Below are positions 52,215-62,040 of a stretch of DNA of 64,000 bases, piece by piece. Each line of letters opens with the position of its first letter. The first letter of the stretch is position 1. Origin of the DNA: Sphingobium sp. Ant17. GTDB taxonomy: Bacteria > Pseudomonadota > Alphaproteobacteria > Sphingomonadales > Sphingomonadaceae. The notes beneath the pieces were generated by a model. It ran no database searches and was not told where the DNA came from. It was given only the letters and a program-made list of their open reading frames with translations. The translations under genes were made by a program, and so were the position numbers. The stretch covers positions 1-64,000 of the forward strand of contig NZ_JEMV01000003.1 in assembly GCF_000588875.1 (NCBI RefSeq), written 5' to 3'.

Positions 52215-53608
52215 ATGACCGGACCTGCAATTCTTCTGCTGCTCGTTGGCCTGGGCGCGATCGCCTGGGTTAGCGCCCGTGCCCGCGCCATGCGCTTGCA
52301 AGCGGTGGCACGGACCACCGGACGGCGCGACGCCGTTCACAGCCTGCCAGGCTATCATGCTGGTATGTGGCGCTATGGACGCTGTTGCCCGCCGCCATTT
52401 TCCTGATCATATGGGCCAATGTGTCGCCAAGCCTGGTGACGCAGGCGGTTTTGACCGATCCGGCGGCGCAGACCTTGCCAGCCAATGATTTCACCCGCTC
52501 GGCCATATTGGGCGAAGCGCGCGCGATCGCATCGGGACGACAGGCCGGGGCCTTCAATCCGGCCTCGGAGGCGCTGGTCGAACCTTATGCGCGCGCGCTC
52601 GACAAGTTCGGTTTGGCGGGCGCGATCCTGGCACTGGTGCTGGCCTTTGCCGGGGGTGCCTATGCCTTCACCCGCATCCGCCCCGATTTCCGCGCCCGCA
52701 CCCGGGTCGAGCGGTTGGTGATGGCCTTGCTACTGGTGGCGTCGCTGCTGGCGATCGTAACGACCGTCGGCATCGTCGCCTCGCTATTGTGGGAAAGTTT
52801 TCGCTTCTTTTCGATGGTCAATCCGATCGACTTTTTGTTCGGGACCAAATGGAGCCCGCAATCGGCCGCAATGGGCTATGGCAATGAGGATGCGTTCGGT
52901 GCGATCCCGCTCTTCTGGGGCACGATCTTCATCGGCGCGATCATCGCCATGATCGTCGCGATCCCACTGGGCCTGATGAGCGCGGTCTATCTGACCCAAT
53001 ATGCCAGCCCGACGGTCCGCCGTTGGATGAAGCCAACGCTGGAGATGCTCGCGGGCGTGCCAACGGTGGTCTATGGCTATTTCGCGGCGCTCACCATTGC
53101 GCCGGCGTTGCGCGATTTTGCGGTGATGATCGGCATTTCCGGCGCATCGTCGGAAAGCGCGTTGGCCGCCGGCCTGGTCATGGGCGTGATGATCATTCCC
53201 TTTGTCTCCTCCATGGCCGATGACAGCATCGCCGCGGTGCCGCAGTCGATGCGCGACGGCAGCCTGGCGATGGGTGCTACCACCAGCGAGACGATCAAAC
53301 GCGTCCTCATCCCCGCCGCCCTGCCCGGCGTCGTCGGCGGCGTGTTGCTCGCCGTCAGCCGTGCCATCGGCGAGACGATGATCGTCGTCATGGCCGCAGG
53401 GCTTGCCGCCAACCTGACGCTCAACCCCTTCTCCAGCGTGACCACGGTGACGACGCAGATCGTCCAGTTGCTGACCGGCGATCAGGAGTTCGACAGCGCC
53501 AAGACGCTGGCCGCCTTCGCTCTGGGGCTGGTCCTGTTCATCATCACCTTGTTGCTCAACATCGTGGCCCTGCGGGTCGTGAAGAAATATCGCGAGGCTT
53601 ACGAATGA
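52215..53608 (+). CDS. pstC: Phosphate ABC transporter permease PstC (frameshifted near 52360)
   Basis: Inner-membrane channel subunit. The first frame gives MTGPAILLLLVGLGAIAWVS and HSLPGYHA; then the sequence shifts one base, continuing WYVALWTLLPAAIFLIIW. One added base at about 52360 (C, making GCCTGG) yields 464 residues. The main permease domain includes GTIFIGAIIAMIVAIPLGLM and the ATPase-contacting loop MRDGSLAMGATTSETIKRVL. This PstC has the long N-terminal extension seen in sphingomonads. Its stop overlaps the pstA start by four bases. Confidence 0.9.
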
Positions 53609-54849
53609 CCGTCGAACGTCTGCCCACCGACTGGAAGTCGGAGGCGATGCGCAAGCGGATTGCGGGACGCTATGCCAAGGAACGCCGCTTTCGGCTGATC
53701 GGCTTAGGGGCCGTGACGCTGTCCGCCGCTTTCCTGGCTTTCCTGCTCTTCACCATGATGGGCAATGGCCTGCGCGGATTTACCCGGACCGAGATTGCCC
53801 TGACGGTCGATTTCCCGGCCGCGCCGCTGCTGCTCGATCCTGCCACGATCACCGATGAATCGCTCAATCAGGCGAACCTGCCGATGGTGACCAGCACCGT
53901 CGCCAAACAGGCGTTGGGGCCGGACGCGGACTCGCTGTTGTCCTCGACCGCCTGGATCACCATCCGCGATGCGATCAAGGCCGATCCGTCGATCCTGAGC
54001 CGGACCGAGACGATCGCCCTGCCTGCTTCGACCGGCATCGACCTGGCCGCCAAGAGCGAGGGTCCGCCCGAAGCCGAAGCCGCCGTCGCGCGATTGGAAA
54101 AGGCGGGCGTGCTGACGACCGGTTTCAACTGGAATTTCCTGTCGGCCAGCGACGGCACCGATCCGGCGCAGGTCGGCATCTGGGGCGCGTTCAAGGGCAC
54201 GTTGCTGACCATGCTGGTGACGCTGTTGCTGAGCTTCCCAGTGGGCGTGGCGACCGCCCTTTATCTAGAGGAATATGCGCCCAAGGCCTGGTGGACCGAC
54301 ATTATCGAAGTGTCGATCAACAATCTGGCCGCCGTCCCTTCGATCATCTTCGGCTTGCTCGGCCTATCGATCTTCCTCAACCTGCTGCATCTGCCCCGTT
54401 CGGCGGCGCTGGTCGGCGGCATGACGCTGGCGCTGATGACGATGCCGGTCATCGTCATCGCCGGACGCAATGCGATCAAGTCGGTGCCACCCAGCATCCG
54501 CGACGCAGCGCTCGGCATCGGGGCCAGCCCGGTGCAGGTGGTGTTCCAGCATGTCCTGCCGCTCGCCCTGCCCGGCATCCTGACGGGCACGATCATCGGC
54601 ATGGCGCGCGCGCTGGGCGAGACCGCGCCGCTGCTGATGATCGGCATGCGCGCCTTCATCGCCACGCCGCCCGGCGGGATCAGCGATCCGGCGACCGTCC
54701 TGCCGGTCCAGATCTTCCTATGGTCCGACGAAGTGTCGAAGGGCTTTGTCGAAAAGACATCGGCCGCGATCATCGTGCTGCTGGCCTTCCTCTTGGCGAT
54801 GAACGGCCTCGCCATCTATCTGCGCAACAAGTTTGAAACACGGTGGTAA
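53605..54849 (+). CDS. pstA: Phosphate ABC transporter permease PstA
   Basis: A 414-residue permease partner of PstC. A first helix ([20 protein letters not shown]) and a large periplasmic insertion (about residues 60-185) precede the transport domain: [40 protein letters not shown], and the ATPase-contacting [20 protein letters not shown]. It is longer than the E. coli protein because of the periplasmic insertion. The ATG overlaps pstC (ATGA). Confidence 0.93.
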   Translation: MTVERLPTDWKSEAMRKRIAGRYAKERRFRLIGLGAVTLSAAFLAFLLFTMMGNGLRGFTRTEIALTVDFPAAPLLLDPATITDESLNQANLPMVTSTVAKQALGPDADSLLSSTAWITIRDAIKADPSILSRTETIALPASTGIDLAAKSEGPPEAEAAVARLEKAGVLTTGFNWNFLSASDGTDPAQVGIWGAFKGTLLTMLVTLLLSFPVGVATALYLEEYAPKAWWTDIIEVSINNLAAVPSIIFGLLGLSIFLNLLHLPRSAALVGGMTLALMTMPVIVIAGRNAIKSVPPSIRDAALGIGASPVQVVFQHVLPLALPGILTGTIIGMARALGETAPLLMIGMRAFIATPPGGISDPATVLPVQIFLWSDEVSKGFVEKTSAAIIVLLAFLLAMNGLAIYLRNKFETRW

Positions 54850-54857
54850 ATACACCC

Positions 54858-55645
54858 ATGACCCAAGACCAAATCAATCTGCTATCGCCAACCCCAAAAT
54901 GTCGGCGCGCGACGTCAATGTCTTCTATGGTGAGAAGCAGGCGATCAAGCGCGTGTCGATCGATGTCGACATGGACCATGTCACCGCCTTCATCGGCCCT
55001 TCGGGCTGCGGCAAGTCAACCTTCCTGCGGACCTTGAACCGTATGAACGACACAGTCGCTTCGGCGCGGGTCGAGGGCGATATCACGCTGGATGGCGAAG
55101 ATATCTATGCCGCGTCCATGGACGTGGTGCAGTTGCGCGCGCGGGTGGGGATGGTGTTCCAGAAGCCCAACCCGTTCCCCAAGTCGATTTACGAGAATAT
55201 CGCCTATGGGCCGCGCATCCACGGCCTGGCCGCGTCGAAGGCGGATATGGACGTGGTGGTCGAAAAATCGCTGCGTCGTGCGGGCCTGTGGGAAGAGGTC
55301 AAGGATCGGCTGCACGACAGCGGCACCGCACTGTCGGGCGGCCAGCAGCAGCGGCTGTGCATTGGCCGCGCGATCGCGGTCGAGCCCGAAGTCATCCTGA
55401 TGGACGAGCCCTGTTCAGCGCTCGACCCGATCGCGACCGCCAAGATCGAGGAACTGATCCACGAACTGCGCGGCCGCTATGCGATCGTCATCGTTACCCA
55501 CAATATGCAGCAGGCCGCGCGCGTATCGCAGCGGACGGCCTTCTTCCATCTGGGTGAGCTGGTGGAATATGGGGTGACGTCGGACATCTTCACCAATCCG
55601 CGCCAGGAGCGGACCAAAGATTATATCACCGGTCGTTACGGCTGA
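54858..55645 (+). CDS. pstB: Phosphate ABC transporter ATPase PstB (frameshifted near 54882)
   Basis: The ATPase of the phosphate transporter: Walker A in [20 protein letters not shown], the Q-loop in [20 protein letters not shown], signature [14 protein letters not shown], Walker [13 protein letters not shown] and switch histidine IVTHNMQQ. The natural start MTQDQINL at 54858 is out of frame with the body; one added G at about 54882 (CTGGCT) gives [17 protein letters not shown] and 262 residues. Alternatively the ATG at 54899 (MSARDVN) already gives an intact 248-residue ATPase. It follows pstA by eight bases. Confidence 0.92.
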
Positions 55646-55667
55646 TCGGCGCGGAGAGAGACAAGAC

Positions 55668-56366
55668 ATGGCAGAACATACGATCAAGGCGTTTGACGAC
55701 GACATCGACAGGCTGCGCGGCCTGATCTCCGAAATGGGTGGTCGCGCCGAGGCCGCAATCGAAAATGCGATGTTGGCGCTGCAGCGGCAGGATCTGGCGC
55801 TGGCGGCCGAGGTGGTTCAGGGCGACAAGCGCATCGACGCGATCGAGGCGGAGGTCGAGAAGCTGGTGATCGAGGTCATCGCGCTGCGCGCGCCGATGGC
55901 CAACGACCTGCGCGACGTGATCGCCGCGCTCAAGATCGTCAGCGTGATCGAGCGGATCGGCGACTATGCCAAGAATATCGCCAAGCGTGTGCCGTTGATC
56001 GACACCAACAAGCGGTTGTTGGAGCCGATGTCGCTGCTCCCCTCCATGGGGCAGGTCGCGGCCGAGATGGTGCATGATGTGCTCAACGCTTATGCCGCGC
56101 GTGATCCCGACCTGGCCCAGGCCGTGGTCGATCGCGACGCGGTGGTCGATGATTTCTACAACAGCGTGTTTCGCACGCTGGTGACCTTCATGGTCGAAAA
56201 CCCCAAGACGATCAGCGAATGTGCGCAATTGCTGTTCGTCGCCAAGCATATCGAGCGGATCGGCGATCACGCCACCAACGTCGCCGAGATGGTCTATTAT
56301 GCCGCGACCGGCCAGACCATGCCGGAGCGGGAACGCGGCGGCACTGACGCCCAGGCGGAGATCTGA
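55668..56366 (+). CDS. phoU: Phosphate signalling complex protein PhoU
   Basis: A 232-residue protein of two similar three-helix bundles. Metal-binding acidic motifs are visible in both: RIDAIEAEVEKLVIE with IERIGDYAKNIAKR, and the second-half copy VVDDFYNSVF with HIERIGDHATNVAE. PhoU links the state of the Pst transporter to PhoR and restrains the regulon when phosphate is ample. It lies between pstB and phoB, each with a short gap. Confidence 0.94.
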   Translation: MAEHTIKAFDDDIDRLRGLISEMGGRAEAAIENAMLALQRQDLALAAEVVQGDKRIDAIEAEVEKLVIEVIALRAPMANDLRDVIAALKIVSVIERIGDYAKNIAKRVPLIDTNKRLLEPMSLLPSMGQVAAEMVHDVLNAYAARDPDLAQAVVDRDAVVDDFYNSVFRTLVTFMVENPKTISECAQLLFVAKHIERIGDHATNVAEMVYYAATGQTMPERERGGTDAQAEI

Positions 56367-56368
56367 CC

Positions 56369-57070
56369 ATGGCACGGGCCAAAATGCTGCTGGTGGAAGA
56401 TGACGCGGCGCTGGCCGAATTGCTCATCTGGCATTTCAAGCGCGAGGATTTCGACGTCGCCCATACGGTCGATGGCGAGGAAGCCTTGCTGATGGCGCAG
56501 GAGAATGTGCCAGACATCGTGTTGCTCGACTGGATGGTCGAAAGCCTGTCGGGGATCGAGGTCTGCCGTCGACTGCGGCGGATGACCGGCACCGCCAATG
56601 TGCCGATCATCATGCTGACCGCGCGCGGTGAGGAAGAGGATCGCGTCCGTGGCCTGGAAACCGGGGCGGACGATTATGTGACCAAGCCCTTTTCGCCCCG
56701 CGAACTGGTGGCGCGGGTCGGCGCGGTGCTGCGCCGGGTGCGTCCGGCGCTGGCGGGTGAGACGCTGACCTTCGCCGATGTCGAGATGGACACGGTGGGG
56801 CATAAGGTGCGGCGCGGCGGACAGGTGATCCCGCTGGGGCCGACCGAATTCCGGCTGCTCAAGCATTTCCTGGAGCATCCGGGCTGGGTCTTCTCGCGTG
56901 AGCGGCTGCTCGACAGCGTGTGGGGGCAGGATAGCGATATCGAGCTGCGCACGGTCGATGTGCATATCCGCCGCTTGCGCAAGGCGATCAATGCCGATGG
57001 CGTCTATACCGACATCATCCGCACGGTGCGGTCGGCGGGCTATGCGCTGGATACCGACGGCGTAGCATGA
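56369..57070 (+). CDS. phoB: Phosphate-regulon response regulator PhoB
   Basis: A 233-residue OmpR-family regulator. Receiver domain, residues about 5-120: LLVEDDAALAELL, phospho-aspartate in PDIVLLDWMVES, IIMLTARGEEED and DDYVTKPFSPRELV. DNA-binding winged helix, residues about 135-230: LGPTEFRLLKHFLEHPGWVF, VDVHIRRLRKAI and IRTVRSAGYALD. It starts two bases after the phoU stop. It should bind the candidate Pho box at 51044-51072, so the operon is probably self-activating. Confidence 0.94.
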   Translation: MARAKMLLVEDDAALAELLIWHFKREDFDVAHTVDGEEALLMAQENVPDIVLLDWMVESLSGIEVCRRLRRMTGTANVPIIMLTARGEEEDRVRGLETGADDYVTKPFSPRELVARVGAVLRRVRPALAGETLTFADVEMDTVGHKVRRGGQVIPLGPTEFRLLKHFLEHPGWVFSRERLLDSVWGQDSDIELRTVDVHIRRLRKAINADGVYTDIIRTVRSAGYALDTDGVA

Positions 57071-57077
57071 AACATCA

Positions 57078-57108
57078 GGACGCCCTGGCCAGCGTGGCCG
57101 GGGCGTCC
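57078..57108. terminator. Hairpin between convergent phoB and def
   Basis: GGACGCCC plus TGGCC at 57078-57090 pairs with GGCC plus GGGGCGTCC at 57096-57108, a long GC-rich stem eight bases after the phoB stop. No clear U-tract follows on either strand, so it may be a weak or bidirectional terminator. Confidence 0.6.
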
Positions 57109-57132
57109 CATTGTCTGGGATCAGGGTCTGGA

Positions 57133-57663
57133 TCAGGCCGCGCGGCGGGCCTTGGTCAGCTTCTTGAGCAGCATGTCGCGCTTCATGCGCGAAAGATGGT
57201 CGATGAAGAGCACGCCCTCCAGATGGTCCATCTCATGCTGAAGGCAGGTGGCGAGCAGCCCTTCGAGCTGTTCCTCATGGATGCGGCCATCACGATCCAT
57301 CCAGCTGGCGCGGATCGTGGCGGGACGCTCCACCTCGGCATATTGCTCGGGGACCGACAGGCAGCCCTCATTATAAACTGACAGATCCTGTGATTCGCGC
57401 AGGATTTCCGGGTTGATGAAGACCATCGGCCGTTTGACCGGCAGCGCATCCTCCGCATCCGATTCGGGTTCCTGCAGGTCCATGACCAGCACCCGCTTGG
57501 GCACACCGACCTGGATCGCGGCGAGCCCGATGCCGGGCGCATCGTACATCGTTTCGAACATATCGTCGATCAGCCGTTGCAGATCGTCATCGATCGCCTC
57601 GACTGGGGTGGAAATGGTACGCAGGCGCGGATCGGGCGCCTCAAGGATTGGAAGTATGGCCAT
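57133..57663 (-). CDS. def: Peptide deformylase
   Basis: A 176-residue metalloenzyme that removes the formyl group from nascent proteins. Its three motifs are complete: motif 1 [10 protein letters not shown] (about residue 45), motif 2 EGCLSVP (about 98-104, with the metal cysteine), motif 3 [13 protein letters not shown] (two histidines and the catalytic glutamate). fmt, which supplies the formylated initiator tRNA, is about 1.7 kb away at 59376. The gene is convergent with phoB. Confidence 0.94.
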   Translation of the reverse strand: MAILPILEAPDPRLRTISTPVEAIDDDLQRLIDDMFETMYDAPGIGLAAIQVGVPKRVLVMDLQEPESDAEDALPVKRPMVFINPEILRESQDLSVYNEGCLSVPEQYAEVERPATIRASWMDRDGRIHEEQLEGLLATCLQHEMDHLEGVLFIDHLSRMKRDMLLKKLTKARRAA

Positions 57664-57720
57664 GGTGACAAAATAGCGGAATGGCGCGGAATTTCAAGCC
57701 GGGCGGCGAGACGACGACGG

Positions 57721-58179
57721 CTATTCGCCCAGCCATTCATCGATCGCGGGCTTGAGCGCATTGGAGATCAGTTCGACCAGCAGCGCGCCGTCGGGCGAAG
57801 CGAGATAGGCGATGAGGCCATAGCCCTCCTCTGGCGCGGCATTGGCGGCGCGCACGGTCCAGCCCAGATCGACCAGCCGTGCGGTTTCGGCGGGCAGGTC
57901 ATCGACCCAGACGCCGATATGACGGGCCGTTTCGGCGCTGGCGGGGTCATAGAAAGGCCCCTGTCCCTGCACCAGTTCGATGTGGATCGGGCCGCCCAGC
58001 GAGTAGGTGGCGCGCACGCGGAGGTCGCGCAGGCCGTCTTCCGGCGTCCAAAAAGGCAGCGGGTCGAAATCGCGGACGGGTGCGAAGGTAAGCCCGAGCG
58101 CCGCGCCATAGTCCGCGACCGCGCGGTCGATATCGGCAACGGCAATGCCCTTATGATGGGTGCGGGTCAGGTCGATCAT
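57721..58179 (-). CDS. VOC-family (glyoxalase-like) protein
   Basis: A 152-residue protein of the vicinal-oxygen-chelate fold with two beta-alpha-beta-beta-beta modules. Possible metal ligands are the histidine in RTHHKGIAVADID, the glutamate in PIHIELVQGQGP, the histidine in TARHIGVWVDDL and the glutamate in ALLVELISN. The length and ligand order resemble methylmalonyl-CoA epimerases and lactoylglutathione-lyase-type proteins; the precise reaction is not fixed. It lies 57 bases upstream of def on the same strand and may be co-transcribed with it. Confidence 0.78.
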   Translation of the reverse strand: MIDLTRTHHKGIAVADIDRAVADYGAALGLTFAPVRDFDPLPFWTPEDGLRDLRVRATYSLGGPIHIELVQGQGPFYDPASAETARHIGVWVDDLPAETARLVDLGWTVRAANAAPEEGYGLIAYLASPDGALLVELISNALKPAIDEWLGE

Positions 58180-58287
58180 CGGGGCATCCTTCCTATGGTT
58201 CTCTGGGTCGGTCTAGCGGAAACGGTGGGCTGGGACAGCTAGCGGCTTTCGCAGGGGGGCCGAACAGGAAGGCAGACCCTCACCCAA

Positions 58288-58314
58288 CCCTCTCCCGTGA
58301 AAAACGGGAGAGGG
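58288..58314. repeat. Hairpin of a common dispersed type
   Basis: CCCTCTCCCGT (58288-58298) and ACGGGAGAGGG (58304-58314) form a perfect 11-pair stem with a five-base loop. It lies downstream of the minus-strand gene ending at 58341 and could terminate it, but no U-tract follows; the sequence is of a kind repeated often in related genomes. Confidence 0.6.
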
Positions 58315-58340
58315 CTAAGAGGGCAGAGCGCCTCACTCCT

Positions 58341-58661
58341 TTAATTACCTTCCGCGTCGACGGTGAACACCATGGGTTTGCCGCGGGAGGTGGGTTCCCA
58401 GCCGGCTTCCAGCGCGGCGCGGATGCCGCGGGCGATGATGGCGTCGTTGATCTGGAGACGGCCACGTTGCAGGCCTTTCAGCAGGCGCTTGGGCGGCGGA
58501 AATTCGAGGAGCGCGCCGCGTTGCGTGTCTTTCTGCTGCAAGGCGATGGCCATGCCTTTCCACCCGTCAATGTCGCTCCATTGGGGTTCGCGGCGGAGTT
58601 CCCATTCATAGGTTTCGCCATCGACGTCGATGATACCGGCAAGGTTGTGCATATTTTGCAT
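58341..58661 (-). CDS. Unidentified small conserved-looking protein
   Basis: A 106-residue soluble protein from the ATG at 58661 ([20 protein letters not shown]). It has a beta-rich start with [20 protein letters not shown], followed by [20 protein letters not shown] and a helix [20 protein letters not shown]. No signal peptide, no cysteines. I do not recognise a family, but the codon pattern and clean start support a gene. It follows recR on the same strand with about 65 bases between. Confidence 0.65.
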   Translation of the reverse strand: MQNMHNLAGIIDVDGETYEWELRREPQWSDIDGWKGMAIALQQKDTQRGALLEFPPPKRLLKGLQRGRLQINDAIIARGIRAALEAGWEPTSRGKPMVFTVDAEGN

Positions 58662-58726
58662 GGCCTGCGCATAGCAGGACTGGCGGGATAGGCCAGCTAT
58701 TGCGGTGAGACTTGCGCGGTTGCCCC

Positions 58727-59322
58727 CTACCCCACCGGCCTTCTGGCGCGGAGTGCCTGGCGAGCGTGCCTTCGTCGAGATAGTCGAGTTCGCCGCCGAC
58801 GGGCACGCCATGGGCCAGTTGGGTCAGCCGAATGGGGAAGCGTTCGAGCCGTTCGGCGAGATAATGGGCGGTCGTCTGGCCTTCGAGCGTGGCGTTCATG
58901 GCGAGAACGACCTCGTCCACCCCGCCCTGTTCCAGCCGGGTGACCAGCGCGTCGATGGTCAAGTCCTCCGGCCGGATGCCTTCGAGCGCGGACAGCCGCC
59001 CGCCCAGCACATGGAAGCGGCCGGGGAAAAGCCGCGACTTATCGAGCGCCCATAGATCCGCAACATCCTCCACCACGCAGAGCGCGCGTGGATCGCGGCG
59101 CGCATCCTTGCAGATGCCGCAGGGATCGACCGTGTCGACATTGCCGCAGACATGGCAGGTGACGAGCCGCTCGTTCACCGCCTCCAGCGCGCGCAATAGC
59201 GGGGCCATCGCCACCTCGCGCTTCTTGATGAGGTGCAGCACCGCGCGGCGCGCCGAGCGCGGCCCAAGGCCGGGCAGGCGGGAGAGCGCCTGGGTCAACG
59301 CTTCGATTTCGGGAGAGGCCAT
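58727..59322 (-). CDS. recR: Recombination protein RecR (frameshifted near 58759)
   Basis: RecR forms a ring that helps RecF/RecO load RecA at gaps. From the ATG at 59322 ([20 protein letters not shown]): helix-hairpin-helix [15 protein letters not shown], zinc cysteines in [16 protein letters not shown], and a Toprim domain with [14 protein letters not shown] and [18 protein letters not shown]. After LDEGTLA the frame shifts; adding one C at about 58759 (GCCCAGG) gives the normal end [10 protein letters not shown] and 198 residues, exactly typical for RecR. As printed the frame runs into unrelated sequence. Divergent from fmt. Confidence 0.9.
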
Positions 59323-59375
59323 GCTGTGAGATAAGGGGTTGCAACCCGTCCCGACAAGAGCTTTGAGCAATTGCT

Positions 59376-60284
59376 ATGCGTATCATTTATATGGGCACTC
59401 CCGAATTCGCGGTTCCCGCACTCGACGCGCTGATGGCGGCGGGGCATCAGATCATGGCGGTCTATAGCCAGCCGCCCCGCCCCGCCGGACGCGGCAAGGC
59501 ATTGCGGCCCTCCCCCGTCCACCAACGGGCCGAAGCGCTCGGGATAGAGGTGCGGACGCCCGTGTCGCTGAAAGACCCGGAGGTGCAGGCCGCCTTTGTG
59601 GCGCTCGACGCCGATGTCGCGGTGGTGGCGGCCTATGGCTTGATCCTGCCGCGCGCGATTCTCGCTGCGCCAAGCCACGGCTGCATGAATATCCATGCGT
59701 CGCTGTTGCCGCGCTGGCGCGGGGCAGCACCGATTCAGCGGGCGGTATTGGCGGGCGACAATGTCACCGGCGTCACCATCATGGATATGGAAGCGGGTCT
59801 CGACACCGGGCCGATGCGGGCCAAATATGTGACGCCCGTGGAGGGCAAGACGGCAGGCGCACTGACCGACGAACTGGCAGTGGGGGGCGCGGCGCTGATG
59901 GTGGAGGTGCTGGACGACATCACGCTGCACCCGGCCATGGCGCAACCGGACGAAGGCGTGACCTATGCCGCCAAGATCGACAAGGCCGAAGCGCGGATCG
60001 ATTTCACGCGCTCGGCGATTCAGGTCGAGCGACAAGTTCGCGCCTTCAATCCCTTCCCCGGCGCCTTTTTCGAATATGGCGGGGAGCGGTTCCGCATATT
60101 GGCGGCGCATGTCGAGCATGAGGATGGTGCAGCGGGCGCGATGCTGGACGATGCGCTGCTGATCGGCTGCGGCCATGGCGCGATCCGCCCGACGCTGATC
60201 CAGCGCGCGGGCAAGGCGGCGATGACGCCGGACGACTTGCTGCGCGGGTTCGACATGCCGACGGGGAGCCGGGTGGATGGATGA
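59376..60284 (+). CDS. fmt: Methionyl-tRNA formyltransferase
   Basis: A 302-residue enzyme that formylates initiator Met-tRNA using formyl-tetrahydrofolate. Start [19 protein letters not shown], the folate and catalytic region [20 protein letters not shown] (with N, H and the flexible loop), and [14 protein letters not shown] are diagnostic. The C-terminal OB-like domain begins around residue 205 ([14 protein letters not shown]). The stop overlaps truA by eight bases, so the two are co-translated. Confidence 0.94.
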   Translation: MRIIYMGTPEFAVPALDALMAAGHQIMAVYSQPPRPAGRGKALRPSPVHQRAEALGIEVRTPVSLKDPEVQAAFVALDADVAVVAAYGLILPRAILAAPSHGCMNIHASLLPRWRGAAPIQRAVLAGDNVTGVTIMDMEAGLDTGPMRAKYVTPVEGKTAGALTDELAVGGAALMVEVLDDITLHPAMAQPDEGVTYAAKIDKAEARIDFTRSAIQVERQVRAFNPFPGAFFEYGGERFRILAAHVEHEDGAAGAMLDDALLIGCGHGAIRPTLIQRAGKAAMTPDDLLRGFDMPTGSRVDG

Positions 60285-61059
60285 CCCGGAGACGGGCCTG
60301 ACCCGCTTCGCGTTCACGGTCGAATTTGACGGGCGGCCCTTCATGGGGTGGCAGCGGCAGAGCCATGGGCCAAGCGTGCAGCAGGCAATCGAAGATGCCA
60401 TTCATGCGATGACCGGGGAGCAGGTGGCGGTGCATGCCGCCGGACGAACCGACGCGGGCGTTCACGGGCTGGCGATGCGGGCGCATGCCGATGTGGCCAA
60501 GACGATCACCCCGTTCCGGCTGATGGAGGGGATCAACGCGCTGATGCGGCCGCATCCGGTGGCGATATTGGCGTGCGAGGTCGTGCCCAATGATTGGCAT
60601 GCGCGCTTTGCCTGCCTTGGTCGATCCTATGTCTATCGCATCGTCAATCGCCGCGCGCCGCTGACGGTCGAACGGGGGCTGGCCTGGCAAGTAGCGCAGC
60701 CGCTGGACGCCGACGCAATGCAGGCGGCGGCGCAGTTGCTGGTGGGGCTGCATGATTTCACGACGTTTCGGTCGGCCCATTGCCAGTCGGCCAGCCCGGT
60801 CAAGACGCTCGACCGGCTTCATGTGGAGCGGGACGGCGAGCGCGTCGCCATTCATGCGAGCGCGCGCTCCTTCCTGCATCATCAGGTGCGGTCGATGGTC
60901 GGGTGCCTAGCGCTGGTGGGCCTGGGACGCTGGTCTGCGGATGATCTGCGCGCGGCGCTCGATGCGAAGGACCGCGCCGCGCTGGGGCTCAACGCGCCGC
61001 CCGACGGGCTTTATTTCGTGGCGGCACACTATCCGGGCCGGGAAGATCGCCGACCCTAA
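60277..61059 (+). CDS. truA: tRNA pseudouridine(38-40) synthase TruA
   Basis: A 260-residue pseudouridine synthase. [20 protein letters not shown] opens the enzyme, the catalytic aspartate is in [17 protein letters not shown] (about residue 55), and [17 protein letters not shown] is the conserved C-terminal strand-helix. It modifies the anticodon arm of many tRNAs. It overlaps fmt at its start and, at its end, shares 71 bases with the converging diguanylate cyclase gene. Confidence 0.93.
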   Translation: MDDPETGLTRFAFTVEFDGRPFMGWQRQSHGPSVQQAIEDAIHAMTGEQVAVHAAGRTDAGVHGLAMRAHADVAKTITPFRLMEGINALMRPHPVAILACEVVPNDWHARFACLGRSYVYRIVNRRAPLTVERGLAWQVAQPLDADAMQAAAQLLVGLHDFTTFRSAHCQSASPVKTLDRLHVERDGERVAIHASARSFLHHQVRSMVGCLALVGLGRWSADDLRAALDAKDRAALGLNAPPDGLYFVAAHYPGREDRRP

Positions 61060-61978
61060 GCTGATTGCGGCCGCCGCGCTTGGCTGCAAGCATGGCCGTG
61101 TCGGCACAGTCGATCAGCGCTTCAAGGTCATGCGCCCCGCTCGCGGTCACCAGCCCGAACGAGCCGCTGATCCCGCCGCAGCGCGCAGTCAGAGCATGGC
61201 GCAATGCATCGCCCAGCGCTGCCGCTGTCGGCGCATCGCGCATGGGCAGCAGGAGCAGAAATTCGTCGCCACCCACCCGCGCGACGGCATCGATGGCACC
61301 TGTATGATCCATCAGCAGCCGCGCCACGTCGGCAAGGCAAGCGTCGCCCGCCGCATGGCCGCGGCTGTCGTTCAATTGCTTGAACCCGTCGAGATCGAGG
61401 AAGATGAGGCTGACCGGCTGACCGGTGTGCGCGGCATCAGCCAGAATGGCGTCAGCGCGGTTCGCCAGCCCCCGCCGGTTGAGCAGGCCGGTCAGCGGAT
61501 CATGCACGGCTTCGAAACTGGCACGGCGCAGGTCGGACAGATCCTCGATCACTGCGACGAACAGTTCGGGCTGCCCCGCTGCGTCGCGCACCATCGACAC
61601 GGTCAGGTTGACCCAGACGATACCGCCATCCGCGCGGATGTAGCGTTTTTCCAGGGTGTAACGCGGTATCTCGCCGGCATGGAGACGCGCCAGCAACGCT
61701 TCGTCGGTATCGAGATCGTCGGGATGGGTGATCCGCTGGAAACCGACCTGCAATAGCGTATCGGCATCATGCCCGCTGATTTCGCAGAATCGGGGGTTCA
61801 CCAGCAGAAAGTGGCCATCCAGGCCCGCATGGGCGATGCCCACCGGCGCATGGTGAAAGGTCGCCTCGAACCGGCGCTGCGCCAGCGCCAGTTCGGCGAC
61901 GAGATGGTCGTAAGAAATGGAGGCGACGCCTCCTTCGATGTTCGATTGGTCGAAATGCCGATGCGACTGCCTGCTCAT
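60989..61978 (-). CDS. PAS-GGDEF diguanylate cyclase without a product-inhibition site
   Basis: A 329-residue soluble protein. Residues about 25-150 form a PAS domain ([39 protein letters not shown]); residues about 155-315 form the GGDEF domain, with [12 protein letters not shown] and the active site [12 protein letters not shown] (GGDEF at 236-240). It should make cyclic di-GMP in response to a signal bound by PAS. The RxxD inhibitory site normally before the active site reads GAID here, so feedback inhibition is probably lost. The last 71 bases overlap the end of truA on the opposite strand. Confidence 0.88.
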   Translation of the reverse strand: MSRQSHRHFDQSNIEGGVASISYDHLVAELALAQRRFEATFHHAPVGIAHAGLDGHFLLVNPRFCEISGHDADTLLQVGFQRITHPDDLDTDEALLARLHAGEIPRYTLEKRYIRADGGIVWVNLTVSMVRDAAGQPELFVAVIEDLSDLRRASFEAVHDPLTGLLNRRGLANRADAILADAAHTGQPVSLIFLDLDGFKQLNDSRGHAAGDACLADVARLLMDHTGAIDAVARVGGDEFLLLLPMRDAPTAAALGDALRHALTARCGGISGSFGLVTASGAHDLEALIDCADTAMLAAKRGGRNQLRVGDLPGPDSVPPRNKARRAAR

Positions 61979-62040
61979 GCCCCCTCATGCGACCGGGAGG
62001 GTAAACAGGGTCTTATCTCATGGTCGCGGGGTGAAAGAAA

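Noticed and set aside
58341-58811. 156-codon form of the small gene after recR
   Set aside because: The first 50 codons lie in the 3' part of recR and its spacer in a different frame; the ATG at 58661 gives a normal-looking protein start.
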